Program-made: the position numbers and the translations under genes | Assembly (NCBI GenBank): GCA_017961265.1 | Contig: JAGCXN010000036.1 | Location: 82,311-146,310 of the forward strand | DNA from: Bacteroidales bacterium | GTDB lineage: Bacteria > Bacteroidota > Bacteroidia > Bacteroidales > WCHB1-69 | Direction: 5' to 3' | DNA: 64,000 nt | Shown: positions 62,616 to 64,000 of the stretch, piece after piece | Position numbering within the stretch: the first letter of the stretch is position 1 | Layout: every line of letters starts with the position of its first letter | The notes under the pieces: model-generated | What the model was told of the DNA's origin: nothing | Seen by the model: only the letters and a program-made list of their open reading frames with translations | The model's database searches: none

Positions 62616-63806
62616 CTATTCAAAGCGCTTGTCCATTCTTTCCAGACTTTTCTTGACGAACTCCAAAATCAGCGATTTTTCCTGTTCATAATCGTTAGCA
62701 TCGTAATAAAAATCGCTATCAAAAGGCCACAAAGCTTTGTTCTCATCTATCCCTGCCTTGACATAATAGTCGTTTTCCTTCATCATTCTCTCTATATTCT
62801 GATAAGAAATGATACCAGATTGTCTGAGTTGTTTCCAGCGTTCTGACATCATTTTTGGATACCAATCTGTTTTCAACAATCTATCAAATAAGATATTGCG
62901 ATTATCATCAGGAAGCGACGAGAACATATTAAGTTCATTATCTCCATCGCGGCCCAAACTATGATCACAATCCCACAGGGCAACTCTGAACGGGGTTTCA
63001 GAATTTTGCTTATACAAGTAGAAATTCTTGAGCACGCCATCAGCCGCATTCGTGAACAATATGAAAAGATGCCAGTCAAGCACATTCCGCATATCAATCC
63101 ATCGGCCTATTTCTGCTTTAAACTGTGGAGTGGGACTGTTCAGAATAAAATTTCTGAACTCTTCAATGATGTCTGATTTGTCCCCATATTTTTCAAAATC
63201 GGGATAGGTCTGTTCGTGAAAATTCTCCTCTGAGGACTGAAATTTAGCATGAAGCAAGGAGTCGGTGAAAAAAAGTTTCGGTTCTTTAAAAATGAGGGCT
63301 GCGGAGTCAGATTTTTCCACCATAAGGGAGCGGCGGTTCAGACGCTGGGTGAGCAGATAAAGGCCTTGGGGCGAGCCATTTTCACACACACGGACATACG
63401 CACATTGTGGAGCTAAATTATAGTTCCCCATAGCACGAAAGAGGTCATAACACAATTTATGACGCATAAAAGTCTTGTCAATATAACTGGCATTCAGCAC
63501 CCAACTTTTATTGGCAGGAAGTCCGCACAAGCTCATTTTTTCCGGGAACTTAACAGAATAGGAATGTTTTGGATATTTGGACGATGCACCTCCTCTGAAC
63601 TTAACCTGTGCGGGCATACGGAACTCACTGCCTTTTTCTACATAATTTATGACGCAAGGTATTTTTTCTTCCCATTGGATACCACTATTCGTTTGAATAT
63701 AAAAAATTGGAAGTTCTGCTTGCTTGGTTTTTGTATTATGATGGCAGCCTGTAGCTGTAAAGAAAAGCAAAAGGAACAGGATGGGTAACGATTTTAAATG
63801 GTTCAT
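62616..63806 (-). CDS. CotH-family lipoprotein (kinase-like)
   Basis: 396 residues. Lipobox LLFFTATGCHHNTK (Cys21). VKFRGGASSKYPKHSYSVKF, NKSWVLNASYIDKTFMRHKL, GLYLLTQRL and VALWDCDHSLGRDGDNE are CotH landmarks. CotH proteins are atypical protein kinases in spore coats and, elsewhere, surface-associated proteins that I recall occurring near VTC/DUF4956 genes. Here those genes are 25 kb away. Lipid-anchored and probably periplasmic or surface. Activity is inferred. -7 box 63827-63834. Confidence 0.88.
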   Translation of the reverse strand: MNHLKSLPILFLLLFFTATGCHHNTKTKQAELPIFYIQTNSGIQWEEKIPCVINYVEKGSEFRMPAQVKFRGGASSKYPKHSYSVKFPEKMSLCGLPANKSWVLNASYIDKTFMRHKLCYDLFRAMGNYNLAPQCAYVRVCENGSPQGLYLLTQRLNRRSLMVEKSDSAALIFKEPKLFFTDSLLHAKFQSSEENFHEQTYPDFEKYGDKSDIIEEFRNFILNSPTPQFKAEIGRWIDMRNVLDWHLFILFTNAADGVLKNFYLYKQNSETPFRVALWDCDHSLGRDGDNELNMFSSLPDDNRNILFDRLLKTDWYPKMMSERWKQLRQSGIISYQNIERMMKENDYYVKAGIDENKALWPFDSDFYYDANDYEQEKSLILEFVKKSLERMDKRFE

Positions 63807-63826
63807 ATATAGCGCTAATTATGCGG

Positions 63827-63834
63827 CAAAAATA
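63827..63834 (-). promoter_or_regulatory. -7 promoter element for the CotH gene
   Basis: The minus strand reads TATTTTTG followed by CCGCA. Confidence 0.62.
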
Positions 63835-63858
63835 CAACATATTTCCGATGGAGGCGAC

Positions 63859-63888
63859 AAAAAAAAGCCCCCTCATGAGAGGGGGCTT
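63859..63888 (-). terminator. rRNA operon terminator
   Basis: AAGCCCCCTC / GAGGGGGCTT 10-bp stem with loop ATGA and a run of T on the minus strand, just after the 5S gene. Confidence 0.9.
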
Positions 63889-63894
63889 ATGGCA

Positions 63895-64000
<106 letters not shown>

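Overview
The window looks like a chromosomal segment of a Bacteroidales-type member of the Bacteroidota. The evidence is many promoters of the Bacteroidota -7 type (TAnnTTTG, often continuing into GCCGC), a fused SecDF, several type IX secretion (T9SS) parts or substrates (a PorE-like OmpA protein, the T9SS plug protein, a C10 protease and a small protein with C-terminal sorting modules), LytS/LytTR signalling and Bacteroidota-restricted families (DUF2490, four-helix-bundle suffix, Septknot/DUF6150). MeaB and a CoA-transferase subunit fit an anaerobic fermenter that makes propionate or uses short-chain acids. I cannot name a genus. No prophage, IS element, integron or CRISPR array is visible.

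Layout. 1-2784 (-): a 3'-truncated DAHP synthase/chorismate-mutase-type gene, rfbB, class II aldolase and a small stress membrane protein. 2941-5235 (+): a HicAB pair and a CoA-disulfide-reductase/rhodanese fusion. 5244-7947 (+): clpB behind a sigma-54-like promoter and interrupted by an in-frame TAG. 8011-15474 (-): tRNA-Pro, PAP2 phosphatase, NamZ muramidase, a PorE-like OmpA protein and secDF. 15792-19842 (+): MFS transporter, M16 peptidase, lipoprotein. 19877-31867: C10 protease, an amino-sugar-kinase-like/RapZ-C fusion, pgk, a nucleotide-sugar N-acetyltransferase, a MurU-like nucleotidyltransferase, an SDR, a macrodomain-like protein, an alpha-L-rhamnosidase, a four-helix protein and an AraC regulator.

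32037-42240 (+) is the most distinctive region. It holds a sorting-domain protein, a large Cthe_2159-type beta-helix protein, a CNA-B-like lipoprotein, a YD-repeat-like secreted protein, a VTC-domain polymerase-like protein, a DUF4956 membrane protein, a DUF2490 outer-membrane protein, a LytS/LytTR two-component pair with overlapping ends, two paralogous small Cys lipoproteins and meaB. I read it as a candidate surface-polymer cassette with its own regulator. A CotH-family lipoprotein, a family that I recall turning up near VTC/DUF4956 genes, lies at 62616-63806.

42259-52594 looks like a transition-metal module: TonB receptor, heavy-metal-associated periplasmic protein, TolC/CusA/CusB-like efflux genes, a His-rich adaptor N-terminus and a His-rich small exported protein. 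An orphan HicB with an operator-like palindrome sits inside it. 52633-63806 is mixed housekeeping: DUF2007, rnhB, a Septknot protein, a second HicAB pair, a GH2 beta-mannosidase with an AT-rich internal patch, a 5-formyl-THF cyclo-ligase with an unusual N-terminal extension, kdsA, an orphan CoA-transferase alpha subunit, the T9SS plug protein, pgi and CotH. The window ends in the 5S gene of an rRNA operon on the minus strand.

A second theme is cell-wall amino-sugar salvage. NamZ, the kinase/RapZ-C fusion and the MurU-like nucleotidyltransferase could act in series, although they are not adjacent. Short dispersed repeats (a GTAGAGAC palindrome, heptamer arrays and a 9-mer array) fill several intergenic gaps.
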